DNA from: Sphingomonas sp.
GTDB taxonomy: Bacteria; Pseudomonadota; Alphaproteobacteria; Sphingomonadales; Sphingomonadaceae
Length of the DNA: 39,434 nucleotides
Assembly: GCF_019749955.1 (NCBI RefSeq)
Contig: NZ_JAIEPC010000101.1
Location: 1-39,434, forward strand
Direction of reading: 5' to 3'
Part shown: positions 1-9,212 of the stretch, piece by piece
How positions within the stretch are numbered: position 1 is the first letter of the stretch
How the letters are laid out: each line of letters starts with the position of its first letter
The notes under the pieces: model-generated
Database searches by the model: none
The model's input: the letters and a program-made list of their open reading frames with translations, nothing else
Told to the model about the DNA's origin: nothing
Program-made: the position numbers and the translations under genes

Positions 1-72
1 TGGGCCCGGCAGGATTCGAACCCGCAACCTGGCCGTTATGAGCGGCTGGCTCTACCATTGAGCTACAGGCCC
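1..72 (-). tRNA. tRNA with CAT anticodon (probably tRNA-Ile2, possibly Met)
   Basis: The reverse complement folds into a complete cloverleaf. The acceptor stem GGGCCTG pairs with CGGGCCC, the D stem is GCTC/GAGC, the anticodon loop is CTCATAA, and the T arm contains TTCGAAT. The discriminator A is base 1, so any encoded CCA lies outside the window. The anticodon is CAT. As I recall, alphaproteobacterial elongator tRNA-Met usually has an ATCATAA loop, while a GGGCCTG acceptor with a CTCATAA loop resembles the minor tRNA-Ile whose C34 is converted to lysidine by TilS. Identity between Ile2 and Met is therefore inferred; the tRNA call itself is firm. Confidence 0.9.
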
Positions 73-112
73 TTGAGTACCGACTAGGCAAGCGCGCACG
101 GCTGCGCAAGGT

Positions 113-1108
113 TCAGGCGGCAGCGAGCAGGTCGGCGAGCGTCGCAGGGCGCACCCCGAGCCGGTCGAGCAAGTCCAGCACGCCATCCCACCAAGCGTGA
201 AACCGGGCCAGATCGGCGGCGTCGCGCACATAGGGTGTGTGCCCCGGCACCAGCGACGGCGAGTGAAAGGCGAAGTTGAGCAGCCGCGTCCCCTCCCCCA
301 CGGCAACGCGCACCGCTTCGAGTGCGTCGGCAAGCGGCATCCCTTCGGGCGTCAGTGACACGCGCGCGAGCATCCCTGCGCGCGCCGCGACGCCGCGTGC
401 GCGTGGGAGGCGACCGAGCGCGCGGTACAAGGGCTCGCCCCCGCCGCGCATCGCCCCGGTGAAGACGGTCGTCAGCGGCAGTTCGATCAGCGCGCCGTCA
501 GGGCCACAGCGAAAGGCGTCGTTGCCCACGCCCGCGAAATCAGGCCCGCCGTCGGCGCGATAATCATAGCGCGCGCGAATCGAGCTATCGATGCGATAGC
601 CGCGTTCGGCGAGCAGCCGCCAGCTGTTCGGGCCGATGCCATAACGCCCCGCGCGGTAGACGATCGGGGCCGTGCCGAACGCCTGCGTGATCGCGTCGGT
701 GAGCGCGTCGAGCTTGGCCGCCTCGATCGTTTCGCCCAGATTGCCGACATAGCTGTTGGCGGCGCCCAGCGCCTCATCGAACGGCGGATTGACCCAGGGA
801 TGAAGCTGCGTGCCGATCGCCGAGCGTCCGTCAGCGATGACGCCGCGCAATATGTCGATCGCGCGGGGATCAGTCGCGATCGGATAATCGACCAGATATA
901 CGAGCGGCACGCCGCGCTCAGCAAAGCGCGCATGCGCTGCGGGAATCGCCGCAACCGAGGTTGTCCCATGCGCATCGCGCGCGAAACCGGCGCGCCAGTC
1001 GAATTCTTCTTCGGTGTCGACGAAGATCGTGAAGCGCGTGCCGAAATCGGCGGGCCAATCGACCAGCGCGGCGGGCGCAGGCGCCGGCGGTGAAAATCCC
1101 GCCATCAC
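113..1108 (-). CDS. polysaccharide deacetylase family protein
   Basis: 331 aa, with a GTG start immediately followed by ATG. It looks like a NodB-type carbohydrate esterase fold protein. An acidic motif sits at the end of the first strand (FVDTEEEFDW, D31 on), a histidine motif follows (IGTQLHPW, H103), and YRAGRYG around residue 150 matches the substrate-binding arginine region. There is no signal peptide or membrane segment, so a cytosolic location is inferred. It starts 2 bp after the stop of the upstream histidine-kinase-like gene, so the two are almost certainly co-transcribed and may be translationally coupled. Relatives in sphingomonads are annotated as polysaccharide deacetylases of unknown substrate. 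Family membership is fairly secure; the substrate is unknown. Confidence 0.75.
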   Translation of the reverse strand: MMAGFSPPAPAPAALVDWPADFGTRFTIFVDTEEEFDWRAGFARDAHGTTSVAAIPAAHARFAERGVPLVYLVDYPIATDPRAIDILRGVIADGRSAIGTQLHPWVNPPFDEALGAANSYVGNLGETIEAAKLDALTDAITQAFGTAPIVYRAGRYGIGPNSWRLLAERGYRIDSSIRARYDYRADGGPDFAGVGNDAFRCGPDGALIELPLTTVFTGAMRGGGEPLYRALGRLPRARGVAARAGMLARVSLTPEGMPLADALEAVRVAVGEGTRLLNFAFHSPSLVPGHTPYVRDAADLARFHAWWDGVLDLLDRLGVRPATLADLLAAA

Positions 1109-1110
1109 GC

Positions 1111-2973
1111 TCAGTTGGTCGAAGCCTGTCCCATATCGCCAGCAAAGGCGGCGGGCAGCCGCAAAGTCAAGCGCGCCTCGCCGATGATCAGCGCGCCGCC
1201 GAGTTCACGCGCCAAATTCATGGCGAGTCGCAGCGCAAAGCCCGACCCGAGCAGGGGTGCTCCGGCAGCGGCTTCTTCCTCGGCATCGATGGCCAGCGAC
1301 GGCGCATTGCCCGACGCAACCGCCAGCGCTTCGGGTCGGGTCAGGCGCACCACGGCATCGCCGTCTTCGCGGGTGGCAAGCACCGCGATCGTCTCGCCCG
1401 CGCGCGCTGCCGACACCAGCACGGCGATCAACCGCGCGAGCAAGCGCTCGATCACCCGGTCATCGCCCTTGGCGAGCACGTCATAGCCGATGTCGAGCGT
1501 TGTCTCCGCCCCGCGCAGTGCTGCGAGCGGCTCGAGATCCTTGATCACCCGCACCAGAATCGGCGCGAGCGGCACGTCGGTTGGCCGCAGATCGAGCGCG
1601 TGCGATTCGATACGCGTCGCCAGATCGAGGTCGTCGATCGCGCCGAGCAGCGCGCGCGCCTGTTCGACAATGGTACCGGCATAGCCACGATAGCTGTCCG
1701 CGACCGGTCCCAGCACCTGACCTTCGATCATTTCGGCAAAGCCCGCAATCGCCGTGGTCGGCGTGCGCAATTCGTGGACGAGCTGGCGCAGCGAATCGAT
1801 CGTGCCGCTTTCGATATGCGCTTGCTCATCGGCGCGCGGGCGGCGGGCGGCGCCGCGATAGCCGATGAACGCGCCGCTGATGCGGTCGAAACAGGGAATC
1901 GCCGAAATTCGCCACGCGCCTGCGGCCGACGACTGGCCGGCAATCTCAAGCCGCGCATCATCGAGTCGCGCGCGGCGACGAAACGCGCCTGTCGCAATGC
2001 CATCAACGGCGGCAGCCCCCGCCGCGCCATAGGCAATCGAGATGCCGATGACGGCGGCGCGCTCGACACCAGCGACCCAGCGGATGATGCCGTCGGCATC
2101 GGTTTCGAACTGGAAGCTGCGCGCGTTGACGGTCGGGGCCAACGCGGGCGCGGCGACCGGTAGGGCAAGGGCGGGCGACGGGGCTTCGCCGCGCTGCCGA
2201 CGAAAGGCGTCGATGCGGGCGACGATATCGGGGATTTGGAACGGCCCCGGGGGCGCCTCAGCGGGCGCGGCCACCGGCTGGGCTGCCACCGGAGGCAGCG
2301 CCACTTCCCCAGCCGCCACCTGACGGCGTGCCTCAACCACGGCGGGCAGTGCCTGTGCGACGCTGGCAAAGGATGCAAAATCCGATTCGGCGAGCGGTGC
2401 CGGGTCAAGCGCAGGTGACGGTAGCGTTGGCGTAGTTTCGGCCTGCTCGAGATCGGCGACCAGTGCATCCCAGGCGGCCGCCGGACGCGACCGGACACCG
2501 GGCGCAACGGGCAACGATTCTACGGTCGGCGGCGCGGTCGGCACTTCCGTGGCCAAGACGAAATCGACCGCGCCAAAATCACTCAGCGCGCGCATCACTT
2601 CAGGCGGCAAATCGCGGCGGTGGCGCAAAATCGCGCGGCCTTGCGCCGACATCGCAACGAGCATCGCGGTCCAGTCGCTCGCGGGCAGTCGGGCACTGCG
2701 CAGCACGGGCCCGGCGATCGTCGCATCATCTTCGGCGAACAGCCGCACCAGTGGCGCGGGCGGCATCGCATAGGTCAGCGCGCGTGCCGAGGCCGCACGC
2801 ACCCTGGCCGGGACGCGCGCGCGCAGATCGCGCAGCTTGGCAATCGTCTCGGGCGTCGCCTCGGCGCGGCCCCGCCCGACGAGATCGACCAGCTGGCGCC
2901 ACGCGGTCTGCGCGCCAAAAGGGGTCGACGCGTCTGTCGCCAACACAGTCGAAAGGCTGTCGTCGAATCGCAA
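1111..2973 (-). CDS. cytosolic sensor histidine kinase-like protein with degenerate ATPase domain
   Basis: 620 aa. The TTG start is supported by AAGGA 8 nt upstream and no better start is in frame. Residues 1-130 are an unrecognised alpha-helical domain and about 140-280 is an Ala/Pro-rich linker. Residues 285-375 resemble a PAS-type sensor (FETDADGIIRWV). The phosphoacceptor box LVHELRTPTTAI holds His400. The C-terminal region looks like a HATPase_c fold and keeps a G2-like stretch (GSGFALRLAMNLARELGG). The usual N-box asparagine is not apparent (LIAVLVSAARAG) and no DxGxG motif is visible. No transmembrane segments are seen, so it should sense a cytosolic cue. No response regulator is adjacent. 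It is followed after 2 bp by the deacetylase gene. It may be a weak or non-canonical kinase. Confidence 0.75.
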   Translation of the reverse strand: MRFDDSLSTVLATDASTPFGAQTAWRQLVDLVGRGRAEATPETIAKLRDLRARVPARVRAASARALTYAMPPAPLVRLFAEDDATIAGPVLRSARLPASDWTAMLVAMSAQGRAILRHRRDLPPEVMRALSDFGAVDFVLATEVPTAPPTVESLPVAPGVRSRPAAAWDALVADLEQAETTPTLPSPALDPAPLAESDFASFASVAQALPAVVEARRQVAAGEVALPPVAAQPVAAPAEAPPGPFQIPDIVARIDAFRRQRGEAPSPALALPVAAPALAPTVNARSFQFETDADGIIRWVAGVERAAVIGISIAYGAAGAAAVDGIATGAFRRRARLDDARLEIAGQSSAAGAWRISAIPCFDRISGAFIGYRGAARRPRADEQAHIESGTIDSLRQLVHELRTPTTAIAGFAEMIEGQVLGPVADSYRGYAGTIVEQARALLGAIDDLDLATRIESHALDLRPTDVPLAPILVRVIKDLEPLAALRGAETTLDIGYDVLAKGDDRVIERLLARLIAVLVSAARAGETIAVLATREDGDAVVRLTRPEALAVASGNAPSLAIDAEEEAAAGAPLLGSGFALRLAMNLARELGGALIIGEARLTLRLPAAFAGDMGQASTN

Positions 2974-3098
2974 ATCACGGTTCCTTGACGCGGCCCATCG
3001 CCGTCGTCGTAAGGATTTCTTAACCGCTTGGAGTCGGCGAAGGGAACCGTTCTTTTTGGCACGTCACAATGTGGGACAATTGCGTTTGCCAGCAATTA

Positions 3099-3104
3099 TA
3101 TAAT
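3099..3104 (+). promoter_or_regulatory. -10-like TATAAT in the divergent hk/lrp intergenic region
   Basis: TATAAT sits in an AT-rich palindromic run (ATTATATAAT, 3095-3104) about 50 bp upstream of the Lrp-type gene. The palindrome reads as TATAAT on both strands and could serve either divergent gene. No convincing -35 hexamer at 16-18 bp was found on either strand, so this is a weak call. Confidence 0.3.
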
Positions 3105-3155
3105 AGGATAGCAGCGCTCACGCTTTGATATGTTCAGAATTCGGAAGGAATGCGT

Positions 3156-3626
3156 ATGGCCTTCGATCGGATCGACCGGCAGATTCTCGATCTGCTGCAG
3201 GAAGATGGTCGCATGACCAACGTCGATCTGGCCGAACGTGTCGGGCTCACCGCGCCGCCGTGCCTGCGCCGCGTTCGGGCGCTGGAGGAACAGGGCGCGA
3301 TCCGGGGCTATCACGCCAATCTCGACGCGGCGACTTTGGGCTATCCGATCACCGTTTTCGCGATGGTGTCGCTGCGTAGCCAGGCCGAATCCGATCTGGC
3401 CGCATTCGAAAGCCACATCGCCGCCATTCCCGAAGTGCGCGAATGCCATATGCTCAATGGCGAGATCGATTTCATCCTGAAGCTGGTCGCGACCGACCTG
3501 AAGTCTTTCCAGGAAATCCTGACGTCGCGGCTGACGACCGCGCCCAATGTCGCGAGCGTCAAGACGTCACTGACCATCCGCACGGCCAAAGCAGTGCCGG
3601 GAATCCCCGTCACGATCGACGGCTGA
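3156..3626 (+). CDS. Lrp/AsnC family transcriptional regulator
   Basis: 156 aa, a standard length for the family. The N-terminal winged helix-turn-helix (residues about 2-60, with DRIDRQILDLLQEDGR and NVDLAERVGLTAPPCLRRVRALEEQG) binds DNA. The C-terminal RAM/AsnC domain (about 65-150) forms oligomers and binds amino acid effectors. I chose the ATG at 3156 because GGAAGGA (3143-3149) lies 6 nt upstream; the ATG at 3150 would touch the ribosome-binding site. It is divergent from the kinase-like gene and convergent with the TPR-type gene, with a hairpin between the 3' ends. The effector and targets cannot be told from sequence; no amino acid gene is adjacent. Confidence 0.92.
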   Translation: MAFDRIDRQILDLLQEDGRMTNVDLAERVGLTAPPCLRRVRALEEQGAIRGYHANLDAATLGYPITVFAMVSLRSQAESDLAAFESHIAAIPEVRECHMLNGEIDFILKLVATDLKSFQEILTSRLTTAPNVASVKTSLTIRTAKAVPGIPVTIDG

Positions 3627-3636
3627 GCGAGACTGA

Positions 3637-3671
3637 GGCACCGGAGCGGGCGATCGCGCCGCTCCGATGCC
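3637..3671. terminator. bidirectional terminator-like hairpin between convergent genes
   Basis: Arms GGCACCGGAGCG (3637-3648) and CGCTCCGATGCC (3660-3671) pair at 11 of 12 positions around an 11-nt loop. The hairpin lies 10 bp after the Lrp-type stop and 5 bp after the stop of the convergent TPR-type gene. There is no long U tract, which is common in GC-rich alphaproteobacteria. Confidence 0.6.
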
Positions 3672-3676
3672 CTATT

Positions 3677-5020
3677 TCAGGCGGCCGGCGCGCTATCGAG
3701 CCACAGGATCCAGAAACTCGCGATATCGGCGCGCGGTGGCGACTTGATCATTGCGAACGTCGCCTTGGCTCCGGCCTTGTCGCCCGCCCGTGCCTGAGCA
3801 ATGCCCATATGCGTCAGCACTTCCTCAGGCTTGGCGACACCGCCCTTCTTCAGGGCAAGCGTGTAGAGCTCGATCGCATGGGCATAATCGTCTGATCCCA
3901 GATAGCCATCGCCCGTTGCCGCCGCGAGCACGCCATTGGGCGCCGCTGCCGCCTTTTTGGCCAGCGCGTCGAGCGGCCCTTCGGCTTTGATTGCCGCCAC
4001 CGCGTCGGTCATGATCATCGCGTTCGGGCCACCGGCCGCAGGCACCTTGCCCGCCGCGCGGCCTTCTTCGATCACCGCCTTGGCTTCTTCGGGCAAGCCG
4101 ACATCGAACAGATTCTGCGCATATTCGGCATAGTCATTCTGGTCACCAAGCGACTTGGCCAAACGCAGCAACCGGAAAATGTCGATGCGCTCGCGCTTGT
4201 CGAGCTTGTACGGCCCCTGGAAGCCATAATAGACCAACGCGTCGCGCCAGTTCTTGGCGGTCGGATAGGCCCCCAGCCACAGCTTCGTCAGATCGAGGAA
4301 TTCGGCCGTCAGTTTGGCGCCATTCGCCTTCGCGCGGGGGTAGAGATACCAAGCCTCGGGCGGCGTACGACCGGCGGCGCGCTCAGCCGCGATCAGCGCC
4401 TTCATCTCGGCGATACCGCCGACAATGTCGCCGCCTTCGGTCTTCGCGCGGACAATGCTGAGCCCAAGATTGCTTGCGGTCGAGCCCGCTGCCTTGGCTT
4501 GCTGGAAATAGGTCAGTGCCCCGGCATAGTCCTTGACGTCATAGGCATGCTCGCCGAGCCGATTGAGATAGATGGCGCGCTCGGGCGCCGATGCGCGGGG
4601 ATGCGCGATCAGGGCCTTCAGCGGCTCGATCAGCGCACCTTCCTTCTGGCGATAGATCGCCACATCCCCCTTTGCGGCGGCCTGCGCCTTCATGTCTTCG
4701 ATCTTCAGCCGGAAGCTGAGCTTGAAGTAATTGTCATCTTCGGTCTTGGCGGCGGCTTCGGCAGCGGCGACCAGCGGCTCGGCGGCGGCGAGATCGGCCG
4801 ACACATCGGTGGTGATCGAGGCCCGCTGCTTGTCGGCGATTGCGCGCAACGCGGTGTCGGCAGGCACGGCGAGTTTGCGAAATTCAGGGCTGAGCTGCGG
4901 CCCGGCGGGCGCCGCCTCTTCCTTCTTCTTTTCCTTGGCGGGGGCCGCGATCGGCATCGCGATGGCGGCGGCGCCGATCAGCAGGATGGCGGCGCGTGCT
5001 GCCTTGGTCAAAGTCACCAT
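3677..5020 (-). CDS. secreted TPR-like repeat protein, function unknown
   Basis: 447 aa with a clear signal peptide (residues 1-28: basic start, hydrophobic AAILLIGAAAIAMPIAA core, then cleavage). A Lys/Glu stretch (KEKKKEE) follows. The rest is Ala-rich and helical, with TPR-like units such as YLNRLGEHAYDVKDYAGALTYFQ and a C-terminal THMGIAQARAGDKAGAKATF. It is therefore probably a periplasmic scaffold. AGGAGGAG upstream of the ATG supports the start. It is divergent from the SDR gene. No catalytic motif is visible and the function is unknown. The TPR assignment rests on pattern only. Confidence 0.7.
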   Translation of the reverse strand: MVTLTKAARAAILLIGAAAIAMPIAAPAKEKKKEEAAPAGPQLSPEFRKLAVPADTALRAIADKQRASITTDVSADLAAAEPLVAAAEAAAKTEDDNYFKLSFRLKIEDMKAQAAAKGDVAIYRQKEGALIEPLKALIAHPRASAPERAIYLNRLGEHAYDVKDYAGALTYFQQAKAAGSTASNLGLSIVRAKTEGGDIVGGIAEMKALIAAERAAGRTPPEAWYLYPRAKANGAKLTAEFLDLTKLWLGAYPTAKNWRDALVYYGFQGPYKLDKRERIDIFRLLRLAKSLGDQNDYAEYAQNLFDVGLPEEAKAVIEEGRAAGKVPAAGGPNAMIMTDAVAAIKAEGPLDALAKKAAAAPNGVLAAATGDGYLGSDDYAHAIELYTLALKKGGVAKPEEVLTHMGIAQARAGDKAGAKATFAMIKSPPRADIASFWILWLDSAPAA

Positions 5021-5195
5021 GTCAGAAATCTCCTCCTGGGGGCGATTGGACTGCCCGTGTTGGACGCCGCCTTAATGGCCCGCGCAATACCGTTCAACCC
5101 AATGCACCTATCCCTCGTATCGATGCGGCGGTGAATGGGCTTTGAACAACGGCACAGGCCCCCTAGACGCCGGGCCATCAAGGGAGCTGAGCAAG

Positions 5196-5906
5196 ATGGC
5201 GCAGGCAATGGCACAATCGGCAGTGATCATCGGTGCGTCAGGCGGGATCGGCGCGGCACTGGCTGATGCCATTGGTGAAGAGGGCAGCCATGACGTCGTC
5301 CACCGTTTCGCGCGATCATTCGCTGACGCCGCGCGGATCGACATCACCGACGAAGCGAGCATCGCTGCTGCGGTTGCCGAGGTCGCCAAGGGCCCACCGC
5401 CGACATTGGTTTTCGTCGCCACCGGGCTGCTGCACGATGGCGAACGTGGCCCCGAAAAGGCGCTGAAAGACCTCGACGGTGACTGGCTCGCGCGCAACTT
5501 CGCGATCAATGCGATTGGCCCGGCGCTGGTTGCCAAACATTTCCTGCCGCTGACGCCCAAGGCCGGTCGGAGCGTGTTCGCCGTCTTGTCAGCGCGGGTC
5601 GGCAGCATTTCGGACAACCGGCTGGGCGGCTGGCACGGCTATCGCGCATCAAAAGCGGCGCTCAACCAGCTGATCCGGACGATCGCGATCGAGGAACGCC
5701 GCCGCAACTCGAGCTCGATCGTCGTCGCGCTGCACCCCGGCACCGTGGACACGGCGCTTTCGAAGCCGTTTCAGGGCAATGCCGCGGAGGGTCATTTGTT
5801 CGACGCGGGGCGCGCGGCGGCGCAGCTGCTCGATACGATCGAAGGCCTGCGCCCGCCCGACAGCGGCAAGCTGTTCGCTTGGGACGGCGCCGAAATCTCC
5901 CCGTAG
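5196..5906 (+). CDS. short-chain dehydrogenase/reductase
   Basis: 236 aa, a classical SDR length. The NAD(P)-binding motif GASGGIG is at 13-19, a structural NAIGP at 105-109, and the catalytic Y149xxxK153 within GWHGYRASKAAL, with a candidate Ser at 137. The ATG at 5196 follows AGGGAG by 9 nt; a longer TTG-initiated frame from 5142 has no ribosome-binding site and adds sequence before the Rossmann fold. It resembles the C-factor/CsgA-like SDR group, whose substrates vary. It stands alone, divergent from the secreted TPR-type gene. The reaction is likely NAD(P)-dependent oxidation or reduction of an alcohol/ketone; the substrate is unknown. Confidence 0.88.
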   Translation: MAQAMAQSAVIIGASGGIGAALADAIGEEGSHDVVHRFARSFADAARIDITDEASIAAAVAEVAKGPPPTLVFVATGLLHDGERGPEKALKDLDGDWLARNFAINAIGPALVAKHFLPLTPKAGRSVFAVLSARVGSISDNRLGGWHGYRASKAALNQLIRTIAIEERRRNSSSIVVALHPGTVDTALSKPFQGNAAEGHLFDAGRAAAQLLDTIEGLRPPDSGKLFAWDGAEISP

Positions 5907-6017
5907 AAGTTACAATTTCCCATGATTGGTGCCCGGTCATTGGCGGCGGCGTGACAATCGGGCAGCGTGATGCGCGCGCCGTGTCACACGGCCGTCATAG
6001 AATGAGAGGAAGTCCGC

Positions 6018-6383
6018 ATGCGTTCCTTGATCACCGCATCCCTGCTGACCGCCGCGCTTGTCGCGACATCGGCGGCTTCCGCGCAAACCGCGCCCAAGCC
6101 CGCCCCTGCCACCAAGCCCGCCCCCGCAGCCAAGCCCGCCACAGCCCCTGCCGCCAAACCCGCGATGGCCCCCGCAGCCAAGCCCGCTGTCGCTGCGAAG
6201 CCGACTACGCCTGCCGCCAAGCCCACGCCTGCCATGGCCGCCAAGCCGGCGCCTGCGGCGAAGCCCGCCAAGCCCAAATCCGTTGCCGGTGGCCGCATGG
6301 TCACGACCAAAACCACCACCGGCAAGACCATCACCTATAATTGCTCAAAGGCCGGTAACGCCAACAAAAAGGCCTGCAAATAG
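6018..6383 (+). CDS. small secreted Ala/Pro/Lys-repeat protein
   Basis: 121 aa. A signal peptide (MRSLITASLLTAALVATSAASAQ) is followed by about 65 residues of AKPA/AAKP-type repeats, resembling histone H1-like tails or TonB linkers. A conserved-looking C-terminal segment of about 30 residues has two cysteines (ITYNCSKAGNANKKACK) that could form a disulfide in the periplasm. AGAGGAAG upstream supports the ATG. The protein would be strongly basic. It might bind nucleic acid, lipopolysaccharide or peptidoglycan, but nothing in the sequence decides this. It is followed by a GC-rich hairpin, then gyrA. Function unknown. Confidence 0.7.
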   Translation: MRSLITASLLTAALVATSAASAQTAPKPAPATKPAPAAKPATAPAAKPAMAPAAKPAVAAKPTTPAAKPTPAMAAKPAPAAKPAKPKSVAGGRMVTTKTTTGKTITYNCSKAGNANKKACK

Positions 6384-6395
6384 CCCGACTAACAC

Positions 6396-6427
6396 CCCCC
6401 GCGCGGATGCCCAAGCGCGCGCGGGGG
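6396..6427 (+). terminator. GC-rich hairpin between the secreted protein gene and gyrA
   Basis: CCCCCGCGCG (6396-6405) pairs perfectly with CGCGCGGGGG (6418-6427) around a 12-nt loop, 13 bp after the stop codon. No U tract follows. It is probably a terminator or mRNA-stabilising stem for the upstream gene. Confidence 0.5.
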
Positions 6428-6494
6428 TGGTACTGCCGCATCTGATCGGCTAGACGAGTCACCATATCGTCACATCAGCCGAAAGCGTCAAAAA

Positions 6495-9209
6495 TTGACC
6501 GACGAGACACGCCTCGCCGACCCTTCCGATATTTCACCGATCAGCATCGTCGACGAGATGCGGTCGAGCTACCTCGACTATGCGATGTCGGTCATCGTCT
6601 CACGCGCGCTGCCCGATGTGCGCGACGGGCTGAAGCCGGTCCACCGCCGCATCCTGTTCGCCAGCCTTGAGGGCGGCTTCGTCCCCGGCAAGCCGTATCG
6701 CAAATGCGCCAAGATCGTCGGCGACGTGATGGGCAATTATCACCCGCATGGCGACAGCTCGATCTACATGGCGCTCGCCCGCCTGGCCCAGGATTGGGCG
6801 ATGCGCGTGATGCTGATGGACGGCCAGGGCAATTTCGGGTCGATGGACCCCGATATGCCGGCGTCAATGCGCTACACCGAAGCGCGGCTGACCAAGGCGG
6901 CAATGACGCTGCTCGGCGACATCGACAAGGATACGGTCGATTTCATCCCCAACTATGACGGATCGCGCGAAGAGCCGTCGGTCCTCCCCGCCCGCTTCCC
7001 CAATATCCTCGTCAATGGCGCGGGCGGCATCGCGGTCGGCATGGCGACCAACATTCCGCCGCACAATCTCGGCGAAGTCATCGATGCGTGTCTGGCGACG
7101 ATCGACCGCGCAGTGAGCGGCGGCGATCCGCTGACGATCGAAGAGCTCATGGAGATCGTCCCCGGCCCCGATTTCCCGACCGGCGCGATCATTCTGGGGC
7201 GCAGCGGTTGCCGCAATGCCTATGCCGAAGGGCGCGGGTCGATCATCGTCCGCTCGCGCTACAAGATCGAGGAATCGCGCGGCGACAAGCGCTCGATCAT
7301 ACTCACCGAGATCCCCTATCAGTCGGGCAAGAATGCGCTCGTCGAAAAGATCGCCGAGGCCGCCAAGGAAAAGCGCGTCGAGGGCATCAGCGACATCCGC
7401 GACGAGTCCAACCGCGACGGCGTGCGCATCGTTATCGACCTGAAGCGCGACGCGACCCCCGAAGTGGTGCTCAACCAATTGTGGCGGCATACGCCGGCGC
7501 AATCGAGCTTCCCGGCCAACATGCTCGCGATCCGCGGTGGGCGGCCCGAGACGCTGACGCTGCGCGACATCATCGATGCTTTCGTGAAGTTCCGCGAGGA
7601 AGTGATCACGCGACGCTCGAAGTTCGAGCTGCTCAAGGCGCGTGAGCGCGCACACATCTTGCTCGGGCTGGTGATCGCCGTCACCAATATGGACGAAGTG
7701 GTGCGGATCATCCGGGGTTCCGCCAATCCCGCGATCGCCCGCGCCTCGCTGGCGGCGCGCGAATGGCCAGTCGCGGAGATCCTGCCCTATATCCGCCTCG
7801 TCGAAGCGGTTGAGGCCGAGATTGACGGCGACACCTACAAGCTGTCCGACCTTCAGGTCCGCGCGATCCTCGAGCTGCGGCTCCACCGCCTCACCGCGCT
7901 GGGGCGCGACGAGATCGGCGATGAGCTCAAGACGCTGGCCGAATCGATCACCGAGCTGCTCGCTATCCTTGCCGACCGGGTGAAGCTTTACGCCGTGATG
8001 CGCGAGGAACTGGCCGAGGTACGCGCCGCCTTTGCCACGCCGCGCAAGACCGAGATCGCCGCCGCCGCTGACGGGATCGAAGACGAAGACCTGATCGAGC
8101 GCGAGGCGATGGTCGTCACCGTCACGCTCCAGGGCTATATCAAGCGCACCACGCTCGACAGCTTCCGCGCGCAGGCGCGCGGTGGCAAGGGCCGGTCGGG
8201 CATGGCGACCAAGGACGAGGATGCCGTCACCAACTTGTTCGTCACCAGCACCCACACCCCCGTGCTGTTCTTCTCGACGCACGGCAAAGTCTATCGGCTG
8301 AAAGTGTGGAAGCTGCCCGAGGGCGGCCCGGCGACGCGCGGGCGACCGATGGTCAACCTGCTGCCGCTCGCCGAGGGCGAGACAATCTCGACCGTGCTCC
8401 CGCTGCCCGAGGATGAGGCCGAATGGGGCGCGCTGCACGTGATGTTCGCGACCGCCAAGGGCAATGTGCGCCGCAATTCGATGGACGCCTTCACCAACGT
8501 GCCATCGAACGGCAAGATCGCGATGAAGTTCGACGGTGACGATTCCGACGACACGCTGATCGGCGTGGCACTGCTCGATGCGGGCGACGATGTGCTGCTG
8601 GCGACGCGCGACGGCAAGGCAATCCGCTTTGCCGGCGACGATGTCCGCGAATTCCAGAGCCGCAACTCGACCGGCGTGCGCGGCATTGCGCTCAAGAATG
8701 GCGATGCGGTGATCTCGCTCTCCGTCCTCCACCGCGTCGGCACCAGCCAGGAAGAGCGCGAGGATTATCTGAAGTTCGCGCCGTGGAAGCCCGAGAAGGA
8801 AGGCGATCCGATGATGGACGCCGAGCGCTTCGCCGAATTGCAGGCGCGAGAGCAGTTCATCCTCACCGTCTGCGCCAATGGCTATGGCAAGCTGTCGTCG
8901 GCCTATGACTATCGCCGGATCGGGCGCGGGGGCCAGGGCATCACCAACATCGACAATATCGGCCGCAATGGCCCTGTCGTCGCCAGCTTCCCGGCGACCC
9001 GCGATGACCAGCTGATGCTGGTGACCGATCAGGCCAAGCTGATCCGCATGCCGCTCGATTCGCTGCGTGTGATCAGCCGCGCGTCGGCGGGCGTGCGGCT
9101 GTTCGACGTCGGCAAGGAGGAGCATGTCGTGAGCGCGGCGAAGATCAGCGAAAGCGATGACGGCGGTGATGATGGTGCGGTGGCGGAGCCCACGGCCGAC
9201 GCGGAGTGA
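6495..9209 (+). CDS. gyrA: DNA gyrase subunit A
   Basis: 904 aa, TTG start giving [15 protein letters not shown]; no ATG suits and the ribosome-binding site is weak. GyrA with GyrB introduces negative supercoils using ATP. The breakage-reunion domain (about 20-520) carries the catalytic Tyr127 in SMRYTEARL. The C-terminal beta-pinwheel contains a GyrA box (QARGGKG, around residue 555), which marks this as gyrase rather than ParC. In the quinolone-determining region, [10 protein letters not shown] has Ser88 at the position of E. coli Ser83, and Met92 where E. coli has Asp87. The acidic C-terminal tail ([17 protein letters not shown]) is typical of gyrase regulation tails. The neighbours are unrelated. 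Confidence 0.97.
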   Translation: MTDETRLADPSDISPISIVDEMRSSYLDYAMSVIVSRALPDVRDGLKPVHRRILFASLEGGFVPGKPYRKCAKIVGDVMGNYHPHGDSSIYMALARLAQDWAMRVMLMDGQGNFGSMDPDMPASMRYTEARLTKAAMTLLGDIDKDTVDFIPNYDGSREEPSVLPARFPNILVNGAGGIAVGMATNIPPHNLGEVIDACLATIDRAVSGGDPLTIEELMEIVPGPDFPTGAIILGRSGCRNAYAEGRGSIIVRSRYKIEESRGDKRSIILTEIPYQSGKNALVEKIAEAAKEKRVEGISDIRDESNRDGVRIVIDLKRDATPEVVLNQLWRHTPAQSSFPANMLAIRGGRPETLTLRDIIDAFVKFREEVITRRSKFELLKARERAHILLGLVIAVTNMDEVVRIIRGSANPAIARASLAAREWPVAEILPYIRLVEAVEAEIDGDTYKLSDLQVRAILELRLHRLTALGRDEIGDELKTLAESITELLAILADRVKLYAVMREELAEVRAAFATPRKTEIAAAADGIEDEDLIEREAMVVTVTLQGYIKRTTLDSFRAQARGGKGRSGMATKDEDAVTNLFVTSTHTPVLFFSTHGKVYRLKVWKLPEGGPATRGRPMVNLLPLAEGETISTVLPLPEDEAEWGALHVMFATAKGNVRRNSMDAFTNVPSNGKIAMKFDGDDSDDTLIGVALLDAGDDVLLATRDGKAIRFAGDDVREFQSRNSTGVRGIALKNGDAVISLSVLHRVGTSQEEREDYLKFAPWKPEKEGDPMMDAERFAELQAREQFILTVCANGYGKLSSAYDYRRIGRGGQGITNIDNIGRNGPVVASFPATRDDQLMLVTDQAKLIRMPLDSLRVISRASAGVRLFDVGKEEHVVSAAKISESDDGGDDGAVAEPTADAE

Positions 9210-9212
9210 TCG

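Noticed and set aside
1090..2163. 357-aa plus-strand frame opposite the kinase-like gene
   Set aside because: The minus-strand frame has the H-box and a supported start; this one is Arg/Ala-rich shadow sequence.
5142..5195. longer start for the SDR gene
   Set aside because: The TTG start lacks a ribosome-binding site and adds residues before the Rossmann motif; AGGGAG precedes the ATG at 5196.
6864..9125. 753-aa open frame opposite gyrA
   Set aside because: It is antisense to a clear gyrA, has no start signal and shows composition typical of a GC-rich shadow frame (Arg/His/Asp-rich).
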